Origin: Gammaproteobacteria bacterium
Lineage (GTDB): Bacteria; Pseudomonadota; Gammaproteobacteria; Chromatiales; Chromatiaceae
Length of the DNA: 52,696 nucleotides
Direction: 5' to 3'
Assembly (NCBI GenBank): GCA_011389885.1
Contig: JAABTK010000004.1
Location: 1-52,696 of the forward strand
Program-made: the position numbers and the translations under genes
The notes under the pieces: model-generated
What the model saw: the letters and a program-made list of their open reading frames with translations, nothing else
Told to the model about the DNA's origin: nothing
Database searches by the model: none
Shown here: piece by piece, positions 44,105 through 52,048 of the stretch
Layout of the letters: every line of letters begins with the position of its first letter
Position numbering within the stretch: the stretch's first letter is position 1

Positions 44105-45347
44105 CGGGGAGTCCTCGAGAGAGCCGCGGCGAGGCGCGATCCAGGCCCATAAAGCGGTGGGCCAAACCGCGTTTCAGCGGCGGCAGCCAGTCCATGGCGG
44201 TGAGGCCCAGGGCGCGGGTCATGCGCACCGGCCACAGCGGGTTGGTGAATAGCCGCACCAGGGCGTCGGTGACGGTGGCGATGCGCTCTTGATCCGGTCG
44301 CCGCTGGGCCTCGTAGGCGGCCAGCAGTTGCGGGGCCCCGAGGTCGGCCTGCGCCCGGCGGGCGTCGGCGATCAAATCCGCCAAGCAGGCCACATCGCGG
44401 ATGCCGAGATTAAAGCCCTGGCCGGTGATGGGGTGGACCGCATGGGCCGCATTGCCCAGCAGCAGGGTGCGGGGGCCGCTGGAGCGCTCGGCCAACAACA
44501 GCCGCAAGGGGTAGGCGGTGCGCGGCCCGGCCTGCGCGAAGCGCCCCAGACGCCAGCCGAAACGCTGTTGCACCCGCTGCAAAAAACTCGCCTCATCCAG
44601 CGCCGAAAGCGCCGTCACCTGCGCGTCCTCCAGCGTCCAGACCAGCCCGTAGCGCCCGCCGGTCATCGGCAGCAGGGCCATGGGGCCGGTTTCGGTGAAG
44701 CGCTCAAAGGCGGTGCGGGCCTGGGGGGCGGCGGGGTGCAGGTTGCAGATTAGCGCGGTTTGGCCATAGGTCCATTCGCGCGCGCCGATGCCGAGCAGGG
44801 CGCGCACCCGGGATTCGCGGCCGTCCGCGGCGGCCAACAGGGAGGCCGAGAGGGTCAGCGGGCGGTCCTCCAGGCGCAGCCGCACCTCGATGCCGTGGTC
44901 GGTTTCGCGCATTGATTCGAAGGTCGCCGGGCAAAACAGATCCACCCCCGGCAGGTCCGCCAGACCGCCCAGCAGCGCCTGGCCCAGGCTGTGGCCGCTG
45001 ACCACATAGCCCAGCGCCGGCACGCCCTGATCCGAGGCCCGCAGGCGGGTGGCCCCGAAGCGCCCGCGATCGGACACATGAATGCGCTCGATGGGTTCGG
45101 CCGCGGGGCGCAGGGCCTCCCACAGGCCGAGCCCGCGCAAGACCTCGCGGGTGCCGTAGGCCAGCGCGATGGCGCGATCGTCGTAGCTCGGCTGCTCTGC
45201 GGCCGCCAGCGGAAAGGCCTCCGCCACCGCGATGCGCAGCCCAAGCCCCGCTAGGGCGCGCACCAGGCTGGCCCCCACCATGCCGCCGCCGACCACGATC
45301 AGGTCGTAGCGGCGTTGGCCCTCGGTCTTTTGGGCAGGCGTCGCCAT
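44097..45347 (-). CDS. ubiH: 2-octaprenyl-6-methoxyphenol hydroxylase (UbiH)
   Basis: A 416-residue FAD monooxygenase that hydroxylates C1 of the ubiquinone ring. It has the Rossmann motif VVGGGMVGASLVRALAGLG near 16-34, AADGRESRVRALLGI near 160 and LGNAAHAVHPITGQGFNLG near 295-313. The ATG at 45347 is 4 bp after the pepP stop and gives the usual short N-terminus. The 3' end overlaps ubiI by 8 bp. With ubiI and coq7 it covers the three O2-dependent ring hydroxylations, so ubiquinone synthesis here is aerobic. Confidence 0.92.
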   Translation of the reverse strand: MATPAQKTEGQRRYDLIVVGGGMVGASLVRALAGLGLRIAVAEAFPLAAAEQPSYDDRAIALAYGTREVLRGLGLWEALRPAAEPIERIHVSDRGRFGATRLRASDQGVPALGYVVSGHSLGQALLGGLADLPGVDLFCPATFESMRETDHGIEVRLRLEDRPLTLSASLLAAADGRESRVRALLGIGAREWTYGQTALICNLHPAAPQARTAFERFTETGPMALLPMTGGRYGLVWTLEDAQVTALSALDEASFLQRVQQRFGWRLGRFAQAGPRTAYPLRLLLAERSSGPRTLLLGNAAHAVHPITGQGFNLGIRDVACLADLIADARRAQADLGAPQLLAAYEAQRRPDQERIATVTDALVRLFTNPLWPVRMTRALGLTAMDWLPPLKRGLAHRFMGLDRASPRLSRGLPVD

Positions 45348-45351
45348 CGAA

Positions 45352-46704
45352 TCAGGCCGGCGCCGGGCTGCGCGCGGAAAGCGCCGCAATCCGGGGCGGG
45401 GCGGCGGCCATTAAGGCCTCGATTTCCGCCACCGCCTTCGGGGCCTCGGCGCTCAGGATCTCCGGCCCCGCCTCGGTCACCAGCACATCGTCCTCAATGC
45501 GGATCCCGGTATTCCACCAGCGCTTGTCCACGCCCTCGGCCCCAGCGGGGATATAGAGCCCGGGCTCCACCGTGAGCACCATGCCCGGTTCCAGCAAACG
45601 CCACTCGCCGTCCACCTTATAACTGCCCACGTCATGCACATCCATACCGAGCCAGTGGCCGGTGCGGTGCATGTAAAAGGGCTTGTGCTTTTCGTCCTCG
45701 ATCAGTTGCGCGACCGCGCCGCGAAGGATGCCCAGGCGCACCAGCTCCTCGGTGATCACCAGCACCGCGGCCTCGTGCGGCGCATTCCAGTGATTACCGG
45801 CGCGCACCTCGTCGATGGCCGCGCCCTGGGCCTTGAGCACGGCCTCGTACAAGACCCGCTGGGACTCGGAAAAGCGCCCGCTCACCGGGAAGGTGCGGGT
45901 GATGTCCGAGGCGTAGAGGTCGTATTCGCAGCCGGCATCGATCAGCAGCAGGTCGCCGTCCTCGACCGCGTCGTTGTTGTCGATATAGTGCAAGATGCAG
46001 GCGTTGGCGCCGCTGCCCACGATGGAGGGGTAGGCCTGATGGCGGGCCCCGCGAATCCCGCATTCGTGCAGAAACTCGGCCTCTAACTGGTACTCCCGCA
46101 GCCCCGGGCGACAACCTTGCATCACCCGCCGATGGGCCTGGGCCGAGATTCGCGCCGCGGTGCGCATGGCGCGAATCTCCGCCGGGCTCTTCAGCAGGCG
46201 CATTTCGTGCAGGTAATGGTCCAGGGCGATGAACTCCAGCGGGCCTTCCAGGCCGGAGCGGGACTGGCTGCGGATCTTGCTAATCCACTCGGACATCCGC
46301 CGATCCAGGTCCGGATTGCAGCCCATGGCGTAGAACACCCGCTCGCACTGCTCCAGCATGCGCGGCAGGATCTCGTCCAAATCGCCGATGGGGAAGGAAT
46401 CTTGCGCGCCGTAGATCTCAATCGCCCCCTGCTGGCCGGCGCGGGAGCCATCCCACTGCTCGCGCTCGTCGTCCCGCTCCCGGCAAAACAGCACATACTC
46501 GGCCTGTTCGCGCTGCGGGATCAACACCGCCACCGCCTCGGGCTCGGGAAACCCGGTGACGTAGTAGAAGTCGCTGTCCGGCCGGTAGCGGTGCTCCACG
46601 TCGCGGTTGCGCATGGCGATCGGCGCGGCGGGCAGGATCGCAATGGCCCCCGGACCCATCATGCGCATCAGCTGCGCGCGTCGGCGTTCGAATTCTTTCT
46701 GCAT
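45352..46704 (-). CDS. pepP: Xaa-Pro aminopeptidase (PepP)
   Basis: A 450-residue cytoplasmic metallopeptidase that removes an N-terminal residue before proline. The N-terminal domain has RNRDVEHRYRPDSDFYYVTG near 31-50. The pita-bread catalytic domain shows the two-metal ligands: two Asp in LLIDAGCEYDLYASDITRTF (read in parts, near 255-275), His in HRTGHWLGMDVHDVG near 350, Glu in TVEPGLYIP near 382 and Glu in GIRIEDDVLVT near 408. ATG 46704 is preferred over TTG 46713. It lies between ygfB (22-bp gap) and ubiH (4-bp gap), the standard gammaproteobacterial order. Confidence 0.95.
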   Translation of the reverse strand: MQKEFERRRAQLMRMMGPGAIAILPAAPIAMRNRDVEHRYRPDSDFYYVTGFPEPEAVAVLIPQREQAEYVLFCRERDDEREQWDGSRAGQQGAIEIYGAQDSFPIGDLDEILPRMLEQCERVFYAMGCNPDLDRRMSEWISKIRSQSRSGLEGPLEFIALDHYLHEMRLLKSPAEIRAMRTAARISAQAHRRVMQGCRPGLREYQLEAEFLHECGIRGARHQAYPSIVGSGANACILHYIDNNDAVEDGDLLLIDAGCEYDLYASDITRTFPVSGRFSESQRVLYEAVLKAQGAAIDEVRAGNHWNAPHEAAVLVITEELVRLGILRGAVAQLIEDEKHKPFYMHRTGHWLGMDVHDVGSYKVDGEWRLLEPGMVLTVEPGLYIPAGAEGVDKRWWNTGIRIEDDVLVTEAGPEILSAEAPKAVAEIEALMAAAPPRIAALSARSPAPA

Positions 46705-46726
46705 GGTGCCCAAAAACCGCCTTTTC

Positions 46727-47275
46727 TCAGTGCTCGTGCGCCCGCCGGCGCAGGTCTTCGCGAATCAACAGGACCGCTACCTTGAGGAATTCCACCAAAT
46801 CCGTCAATGCTTGATCCTCGGTTTCGTCCTCGGCCACCGCATCCGCGTCCAGGCGGCCGATGGCGCTCAAATCCTGCAACGCCTCACGCGCCTCGGCGGA
46901 AAAGGCCGCCTCCGGCGCGCCGCCGGAGAGGCCCAGCCCATCCAAAAAGCCGCGGCACCAGCCGCGCAAGGCCTCGGCGCGATCGGCCAGGGCGTCGTCT
47001 TGCGGCAGCAGCGGCTCGAAGCTCAAATCCGCCGCCGCCAGCGCCTCCGCGGTGGCGTCATACAGCCCGCTCAGGCGTTCGCCGCAGGCTTGCAGGTCGC
47101 GATCCTCGTCCGCAAAGCCCGCGGGGCGGATCTCGGCCAACCAGTTTTCCCGACTTGGGCGCATCGACACCAGGAAGCCGCACAGCAGGCCGTGGGCCTC
47201 CGCGGCGCTGTGTTCCACGCCCCCGCGGGCCAAATCCCGCTCCAATCGTTGGTATTCACGTTCTCGCATGGGCAT
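46727..47275 (-). CDS. ygfB: UPF0149/YgfB-family protein
   Basis: A 182-residue soluble, mostly helical protein of the YgfB/YecA family. It keeps the AAEAHGLLCGFLV block near 24-36, a WCRGFLDGLGL segment near 105-115 and a C-terminal VEFLKVAVLLIREDL. The biochemical role is unclear. It heads the ygfB-pepP-ubiH-ubiI operon and is divergent from the coiled-coil/zapA genes, a layout shared by many Gammaproteobacteria. ATG 47275 or 47269 are both possible. Confidence 0.87.
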   Translation of the reverse strand: MPMREREYQRLERDLARGGVEHSAAEAHGLLCGFLVSMRPSRENWLAEIRPAGFADEDRDLQACGERLSGLYDATAEALAAADLSFEPLLPQDDALADRAEALRGWCRGFLDGLGLSGGAPEAAFSAEAREALQDLSAIGRLDADAVAEDETEDQALTDLVEFLKVAVLLIREDLRRRAHEH

Positions 47276-47436
47276 GATTGATGTAGAATTGGTCCGAAAT
47301 CGCCCGCGACCGCCTCGGCCCTCGCCGGGCGAGAGCCAACGCGCATGGGTGAATGCTGTGCAAAACTGTGGCAGAGTATATACTTCTTTCTAGGTCCGTT
47401 TGACCCCCTTCGCCCACGGAAATAAGATCGGAAGCC

Positions 47437-47670
47437 ATGAACCAACAACCAGAAATGAATGTAGCCGAAGCCGACTTGCAAGTCCTCGAGGCGCGAGTCG
47501 ATGAACTCATCAAGGCCCTAGACGGGTTGCAGGAGGAAAACCGCGCCCTGCGCACTAGCCAAGACAAGCTGGTGGCCGAACGCGCCGAACTGATCGAAAA
47601 GACGGAGCTGGCGAGAAGTCGCGTGGAGGCCATGATTAACCGCCTCAAATCCATGGAAGTTCATTCGTGA
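47437..47670 (+). CDS. Small coiled-coil protein (TIGR02449/ZapB-like)
   Basis: A 77-residue soluble protein, nearly all one coiled coil (about 11-70), with a heptad pattern of Leu, Val, Ala and Ile, and a short acidic N-terminus. Homologues commonly sit just before zapA and are thought to act with it at the FtsZ ring; this is context, not shown here. The stop overlaps the GTG start of zapA (GTGA), so the two are co-translated. It is divergent from ygfB. Confidence 0.85.
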   Translation: MNQQPEMNVAEADLQVLEARVDELIKALDGLQEENRALRTSQDKLVAERAELIEKTELARSRVEAMINRLKSMEVHS

Positions 47671-48014
47671 GCAACGAAAGCCAGCCCGTATCCGTCCGCA
47701 TCCTCGACAAGGAGTACCGCGTCGCCTGCAAAAAGAGCGAGCGCGACACCCTGCTCGAATCGTCCAAGCTACTGGACGCAAAGATGCGAGAAATCCGTGA
47801 AAGCGGCAAGGTCTTGGGCACCGACCGCATCGCCGTAATGGCCGCGCTAAACCTCGCCAGCGAGCTGATCGAGGTGGACCGTGAGCACAAGGGTGAGCCC
47901 AAGGACGCCGCCGGGGTGCAGGGCATCGCCACGCGCATTCGGGTGATGCAGAACCGCATCGACAATGCCCTGAAGAATGTGGAAATTCGACCGGTGGAAG
48001 AGCTGGAGCTTTGA
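47667..48014 (+). CDS. zapA: Cell division protein ZapA
   Basis: A 115-residue cytoplasmic FtsZ-ring stabiliser. It has the ZapA N-terminal domain (SVRILDKEYRVACKKSERD near 9-27, LLESSKLLDAKMREIR, GTDRIAVMAALNLASELI near 50-67) and a C-terminal helix for tetramer formation. It starts at GTG 47667, overlapping the coiled-coil gene stop. 6S RNA follows directly, as in E. coli (zapA-ssrS-fau). Confidence 0.92.
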   Translation: MSNESQPVSVRILDKEYRVACKKSERDTLLESSKLLDAKMREIRESGKVLGTDRIAVMAALNLASELIEVDREHKGEPKDAAGVQGIATRIRVMQNRIDNALKNVEIRPVEELEL

Positions 48015-48034
48015 GGCCATTGGTGGTATTGTAG

Positions 48035-48233
48035 TTCTCAGGCGCTTCCTGGGGCGTACGCTAGTCGATCGGGTATTTTCTTGAGCCTAATCACAGCCCA
48101 GGGGACATAATGGAACCGCGGTTGCGCATGTCCGCCCTAGAGCGGAAAGCCTGATGCCGGAACCTGTTGTCCCCACTTGAACCCTCGGGTTCAAGAACAA
48201 TGATCGGCGGCGGCGTTACCGGGAAGCGCCCTT
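48035..48233 (+). ncRNA. ssrS: 6S RNA (ssrS)
   Basis: Located between zapA and fau, the conserved gammaproteobacterial site. The ends pair: GGCGCTTCCTGG (48041-48052) with CCGGGAAGCGCC (48219-48230), giving the closing stem. Near the 3' side is a perfect palindrome CTTGAACCCTCGGGTTCAAG (48176-48195), the counterpart of the CCTTGAACC...GGTTCAAGG hairpin of E. coli 6S RNA. About 195 nt total, close to the usual 180-190. 6S RNA binds sigma-70 RNA polymerase in stationary phase. Exact ends and processing sites are not determined. Confidence 0.88.
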
Positions 48234-48252
48234 TTATTGCCTACTGATTCAG

Positions 48253-48873
48253 ATGCCGCCGCCCGCTTCCGTCCAGCTCCGCCGCTCCCTGCGCGCCTGT
48301 CGCCGCAGTCTGCCCCCGCACGTCCAAAGGGCGCATGCCGAGGCCGCCGCCGGCCACCTGCTGCGCCGCCTGCATTTGCTGCGCAACCGCCGCATCGCCC
48401 TATACCTGGCGGCGGACGGCGAACTCAGTTGCGAGCCCCTGGCCCGGCGCCTGCGCGCCCTGAGTAAGCGCCTGTACCTGCCGGCGCTACGCCGCCCCTT
48501 TCACCCCAAGCTGTGGTTTCGCGAATATCGCGCCAACGAGCCCTTGATCCCCAACCGCTTCGGCATCGGCGAGCCGCGCCTGCACCCCGGCGGCCAGCGT
48601 GCTGCGTGGGCGCTGGACCTAATCCTGATGCCGCTGGTGGGTTTCGACCCCGCGGGCAACCGCCTGGGCATGGGCGGCGGTTTTTATGATCGCAGCCTCG
48701 CCTTTCGCCCCCGTCGCAGCGCCTGGCATCGCCCGCTGTTGATCGGCCTGGCGCACGAATGCCAGCGCCTGGATAACCTTCCGACCAACCCCTGGGACGT
48801 GCCGCTGGACGCCGTAGTCACCGAGGCCGGATTCTTTCGGCTGCGCGCCAATAACCGAAACCACGGCGCTTAG
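48253..48873 (+). CDS. fau: 5-formyltetrahydrofolate cyclo-ligase
   Basis: A 206-residue ATP-dependent enzyme that converts 5-formyl-THF to 5,10-methenyl-THF. It has RRSLRACRRSL near the N-terminus, NRFGIGEPR, LDLILMPLVGFDPAGNRLGM near 120-139 and GGGFYDRSL near 140-148, the nucleotide-binding signature. The position after 6S RNA is the standard one. The last seven residues (NNRNHGA) and the TAG stop are encoded by sequence that recurs at 49256-49304 in the next repeat element, so the natural C-terminus has probably been replaced or trimmed by insertion of a repeat. Confidence 0.9.
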   Translation: MPPPASVQLRRSLRACRRSLPPHVQRAHAEAAAGHLLRRLHLLRNRRIALYLAADGELSCEPLARRLRALSKRLYLPALRRPFHPKLWFREYRANEPLIPNRFGIGEPRLHPGGQRAAWALDLILMPLVGFDPAGNRLGMGGGFYDRSLAFRPRRSAWHRPLLIGLAHECQRLDNLPTNPWDVPLDAVVTEAGFFRLRANNRNHGA

Positions 48874-49245
48874 GACCGCAGAGGGCGCGGAGGGGGTTGC
48901 TTGCTTGTGTTGCGCGAATGCCCGCCCGCCGCTCCAGCCTAGCCGCCTGGAGGACAGCCCTCGGGCAGTGCCAACCCTTGTGGGAGCGGTTTGCAACCGC
49001 GATCAGCCCAACCCTTGTGGGAGCGGTTTGCAACCGCGATCAGCCCAACCCTTGTGGGAGCGGTTTGCAACCGCGATCAGCCCAACCCTTGTGGGAGCGA
49101 TTTGCAACCGCGATCAGCCCAACCCTTGTGGGAGCGGTTTGCAACCGCGATCAGCCGCGCCAGCGGCTTGGTCCGGGCGGTTGCGCCGGATCAAAGGCCG
49201 TCATCGCGGATGCCATCCGCTCCCACTGTGGTTTCCGATACTTCG
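48843..49245. repeat. Mosaic element overlapping the fau 3' end: block A (inverted) plus REP array
   Basis: Starts with the terminal motif GCGCCAATAACCGAAACCAC inside fau. It continues with inverted block A (CCGCAGAGGGCGCGGAGG, AGCCTAGCCGCCTGGAGG), then five direct REP units (48973-49157), a BIME-like stretch also found at 19936-20040, and an inverted terminal motif (GTGGTTTCCG near 49228). Positions 48850-48898 match 49256-49304 with one mismatch. No gene. Confidence 0.75.
48973..49157. repeat. Tandem REP array, five units, 37-bp period
   Basis: Units begin (GTGGGAGC) at 48980, 49017, 49054, 49091 and 49128. Each carries the palindrome GGGAGCGGTTTGCAACCGC, with GCGGTT and AACCGC arms, followed by GATCAGCC. 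The fourth copy has one change in the stem (GCGATTT). This is the Pseudomonas-type REP sequence. Such repeats are normally moved by RAYT transposases; none is in the window. Confidence 0.9.
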
Positions 49246-49250
49246 GCTAT

Positions 49251-49570
49251 GCACAAATAACCGAAACCACGGCGCTTAGGACCGCAGAGGACGCGGAGGG
49301 GGTTTTGGTTAAAACTGGGGCGCCCATGGGCGATTGGTTGCATGAAGGGTTCCCTCCTCGGCCCAGGGCGGAACCGCCGCTATTCGCGTCTGTCCGCGGG
49401 TCAAAGGCCCGCTTCGGCTCGGTCCTGCACGAGTCTAAGCAAGTCGATCGGCAGCGAAGGCCTCTCTCGCCAAGACGCAAAGGGCGCTAAGAAAAAACCC
49501 CGGCTTCTTTGCGTACTCTGCGGCTCTCTGCGTGCCCTGCGTTCCGAAGGCGCCTTTGCCGAGTCAACCG
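49251..49570. repeat. Mosaic element, block B, minus orientation, upstream of the CDF gene end
   Basis: Begins with the terminal motif (ACAAATAACCGAAACCAC) head to head with the preceding element. It then has GGGGGTTTTGGTTAAAACTG, TTCGGCTCGGTCCTGCACGA, CGCCAAGACGCAAAGGGCG, TCTGCGTGCCCTGCGTTCC and a truncated inverted end (CCGAAGGCGCCTTTGCCGAG). It is a shortened relative of 42438-42874. It ends 5 bp before the CDF stop codon. Confidence 0.7.
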
Positions 49571-49574
49571 CAGC

Positions 49575-50504
49575 TCAATCCGATTCGCCCCCAAGCCCCA
49601 GCCGCTCCAGCCCGATGCGTCGGGTCTGGCTCTCGGGCTGGAGGGTGAAGTGCTCGATTCGGAAGCGTTCGCGCAACAACGCCTCCAAGGCGTCCAGGAT
49701 CTCCGGCCAGTCGGCCGCGTCCCGCAACACGACATGAGCGCTGAGCGCCGAGTGGCTGGCGGAGAGCGACCAAATATGCAGGTCATGCACCGATTCCACC
49801 CCCTCCACCGCCGCCAAGGCGCGCCCCACCTCCGCCAGGTCGAACTGCGGCGGAACGCCCTCCATCAGCGCATGCAGCGCCTCGCGCAGCACCCGCAGGC
49901 TAGAAAACAGAATCAACCCCACGATGATCAGCGACAGGATCGGGTCGATGGTGGTCCAGTCGGTGTACAGGATCACCACCCCGGACACCAGGGCCGCCAC
50001 CGAGCCCAGCAGGTCGCCCATCACATGCAGCAACGCCGCCCGCACATTGAGATTATCCCGCCCGCCAGCCAATAACCAGGCCGCAACCAGATTCACCCCC
50101 AGCCCGATGGCGGCCACGCCGATTACCGCCAGGCCTTGCACCGCCACCGGCTCCTGCAAGCGCTTCACCGCCTCCGCACTAATCAGCGCCACCAACAGCA
50201 GCATCACCAGCGCATTGGCCAGCGCGGCAAGAATCTCCGTTCGGCCGAGGCCGTAGGAATGGCGCTTGGACGGCGGGCGGTTGGCCAGCATCGAGGCCGC
50301 GGCGGCCAAGCCCAGCGCCAGCGAATCGGTGAGCATGTGCCCGGCGTCCCCGAGCAGCGCCAAAGAGCCCGACCACCAACCCGCCACCGCCTCCACGCCG
50401 GCGAAACTCAGCGTCAGCGCCAAGGCCGCGATCAAGCGCCGCTGAGAACTCGGCGCATGGTGGTGATGGCCGTGAGGGGGGGCGTCATCGTGATCGTGGG
50501 TCAT
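49575..50504 (-). CDS. Cation diffusion facilitator (CDF) zinc/metal exporter
   Basis: A 309-residue inner-membrane metal/H+ antiporter of the CzcD/ZitB group. A His/Asp-rich N-terminus (MTHDHDDAPPHGHHHH) precedes six transmembrane helices. The two metal-site motifs are intact: GDAGHMLTDS in TM2 (about 52-61) and HVMGDLLGS in TM5 (about 160-168). A C-terminal cytoplasmic domain (about 210-300, VHDLHIWSLSASHSAL) carries typical His residues. Substrate is probably Zn2+, with Cd2+ or Co2+ possible. The gene is alone on the minus strand. Confidence 0.92.
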   Translation of the reverse strand: MTHDHDDAPPHGHHHHAPSSQRRLIAALALTLSFAGVEAVAGWWSGSLALLGDAGHMLTDSLALGLAAAASMLANRPPSKRHSYGLGRTEILAALANALVMLLLVALISAEAVKRLQEPVAVQGLAVIGVAAIGLGVNLVAAWLLAGGRDNLNVRAALLHVMGDLLGSVAALVSGVVILYTDWTTIDPILSLIIVGLILFSSLRVLREALHALMEGVPPQFDLAEVGRALAAVEGVESVHDLHIWSLSASHSALSAHVVLRDAADWPEILDALEALLRERFRIEHFTLQPESQTRRIGLERLGLGGESD

Positions 50505-50695
50505 AATCTTACACCGCGTCGCTCAGTGGATTGGAGGCCGCTCTTCGGAGCAGCCGGAACCGGCCCCCGCGCTGCGGTATCGGGGCTTTATCCCAAGGCG
50601 TTGCCCGCGGGCCGCGAAAGCCGCCCCCAAGACCCGAAATAGGGTACACTATCGGCCCTTGATGTGCTTGATCCGCTACCGCAAAGGGGAATTAG

Positions 50696-52048
50696 ATGGA
50701 GACATTATCCGACCTCATCAAGGGGCTCAACGGCATCGTCTGGGGGCCACTGATGCTGGCGCTGATCCTCGGCGCCGGGCTCTATCTCACCGGCGGCCTC
50801 AAGGGCATGCCGCTGCGCAAACTCGGCTACGGATTCCGCATGCTGTGGCGCGGCCGCGTGGCGAAAGGGGGCGCGGGCGACATCACCCCCTTTAACGCCC
50901 TAATGACCTCCCTCTCCGCCACCATCGGCACCGGCAACATCGCCGGCGTGGCCACCGCCATCTTCCTCGGCGGCCCCGGGGCGCTGTTCTGGATGTGGTG
51001 TACCGCGCTGGTGGGCATGGCCACCAAGTACGCCGAAGCGGTGCTGGCGGTGCGCTACCGCGAGGTGGACGCCAACGGCGACCATATCGGCGGCCCCATG
51101 TTCTACATCAAGAACGGCCTCGGCAAGCGCTGGGCCTGGCTCGGCGGCGCCTTTGCGGTATTCGGCGCCCTCGCCGGCTTCGGCATCGGCAACACGGTGC
51201 AGGCCAACTCCGTGGCCGACGCCCTCAACAGCAACTTCGGGGTGCCGCATATCGCCACCGGCATCACCCTGGCTATCCTCGCCGCGCTGGTGCTGATCGG
51301 CGGCATCCGCCGCATCGCCGAGGTGGCGGGCAAGCTGGTGCCCTTTATGGCGGCGGCCTATGTGCTGGCCGGCCTGGTGGTGCTGGTGATGTATGCCAGC
51401 GAGATCCCCGCCGCCATCGCGCTGATCGTGCAACACGCCTTCACGCCGATCGCCGCCACCGGCGGCTTCGCCGGCGCCGCCGTGTGGGCGGCCATCCGCT
51501 TCGGCGTGGCGCGCGGCATCTTCTCCAACGAGGCCGGATTGGGCAGCGCCCCCATCGCCCACGCCGCGGCCAAGACCGACAATCCCGTGCGCCAGGGCAC
51601 CATCGCCATGCTCGGCACCTTTATCGACACCCTCATCGTCTGCTCCATCACCGGCCTCGCCATTGTGGTCACCGGGGCCTGGACCAGCGGCGAGACCGGC
51701 GCCGCCCTCTCGGCCCATGCCTTCGAGACCGCGCTGCCCGGTTTCGGGGCGCATATCGTCTCCATCGGACTCAGCCTGTTCGCCTTCACCACCCTGCTGG
51801 GGTGGAGCTTTTATGGCGAAAAGTGCGTGGAATACCTGTTCGGGGTCAAATCCATCCTGCCCTTTCGCGTGTTATGGATCCTCGCCGTACCGGTCGGCGC
51901 CATGGCCAACCTCGGCTTCATCTGGCTGGTGGCCGACACCCTCAACGCACTAATGGCCATTCCCAACCTCATCGCCCTGCTGCTGCTCAGCCCGGTGGTG
52001 TTCAGCCTGACCCGCGAATACTTCCAGGCGGAAGGCTCGGGCGACTAA
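50696..52048 (+). CDS. AGCS-family sodium:amino-acid (alanine/glycine) symporter
   Basis: A 450-residue inner-membrane transporter with about 10-11 hydrophobic segments. Family signatures: TPFNALMTSLSATIGTGNIAG near 64-84 (read in parts), GALFWMWCTALVGMATKYAE near 93-112, GGPMFYI, the central GVARGIFSNEAGLGSAPIAH near 275-294, and FAFTTLLGWSFYGEKC near 361-376. AGGGGAATTAG just upstream of the ATG at 50696 sets the start. It lies divergent from the CDF gene with 191 bp between, and nothing follows it downstream but repeats. Its substrate is likely alanine or glycine. Confidence 0.93.
   Translation: METLSDLIKGLNGIVWGPLMLALILGAGLYLTGGLKGMPLRKLGYGFRMLWRGRVAKGGAGDITPFNALMTSLSATIGTGNIAGVATAIFLGGPGALFWMWCTALVGMATKYAEAVLAVRYREVDANGDHIGGPMFYIKNGLGKRWAWLGGAFAVFGALAGFGIGNTVQANSVADALNSNFGVPHIATGITLAILAALVLIGGIRRIAEVAGKLVPFMAAAYVLAGLVVLVMYASEIPAAIALIVQHAFTPIAATGGFAGAAVWAAIRFGVARGIFSNEAGLGSAPIAHAAAKTDNPVRQGTIAMLGTFIDTLIVCSITGLAIVVTGAWTSGETGAALSAHAFETALPGFGAHIVSIGLSLFAFTTLLGWSFYGEKCVEYLFGVKSILPFRVLWILAVPVGAMANLGFIWLVADTLNALMAIPNLIALLLLSPVVFSLTREYFQAEGSGD

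Noticed and set aside
48973-49157. CRISPR array
   Set aside because: The 37-bp period is a direct tandem REP repeat with no unique spacers between units, and no cas genes are present.
48897-49490. Plus-strand open frame of 197 residues with repeated peptide
   Set aside because: It is a translation of the REP array and block B; the repetition is DNA-level and the frame has no independent support.
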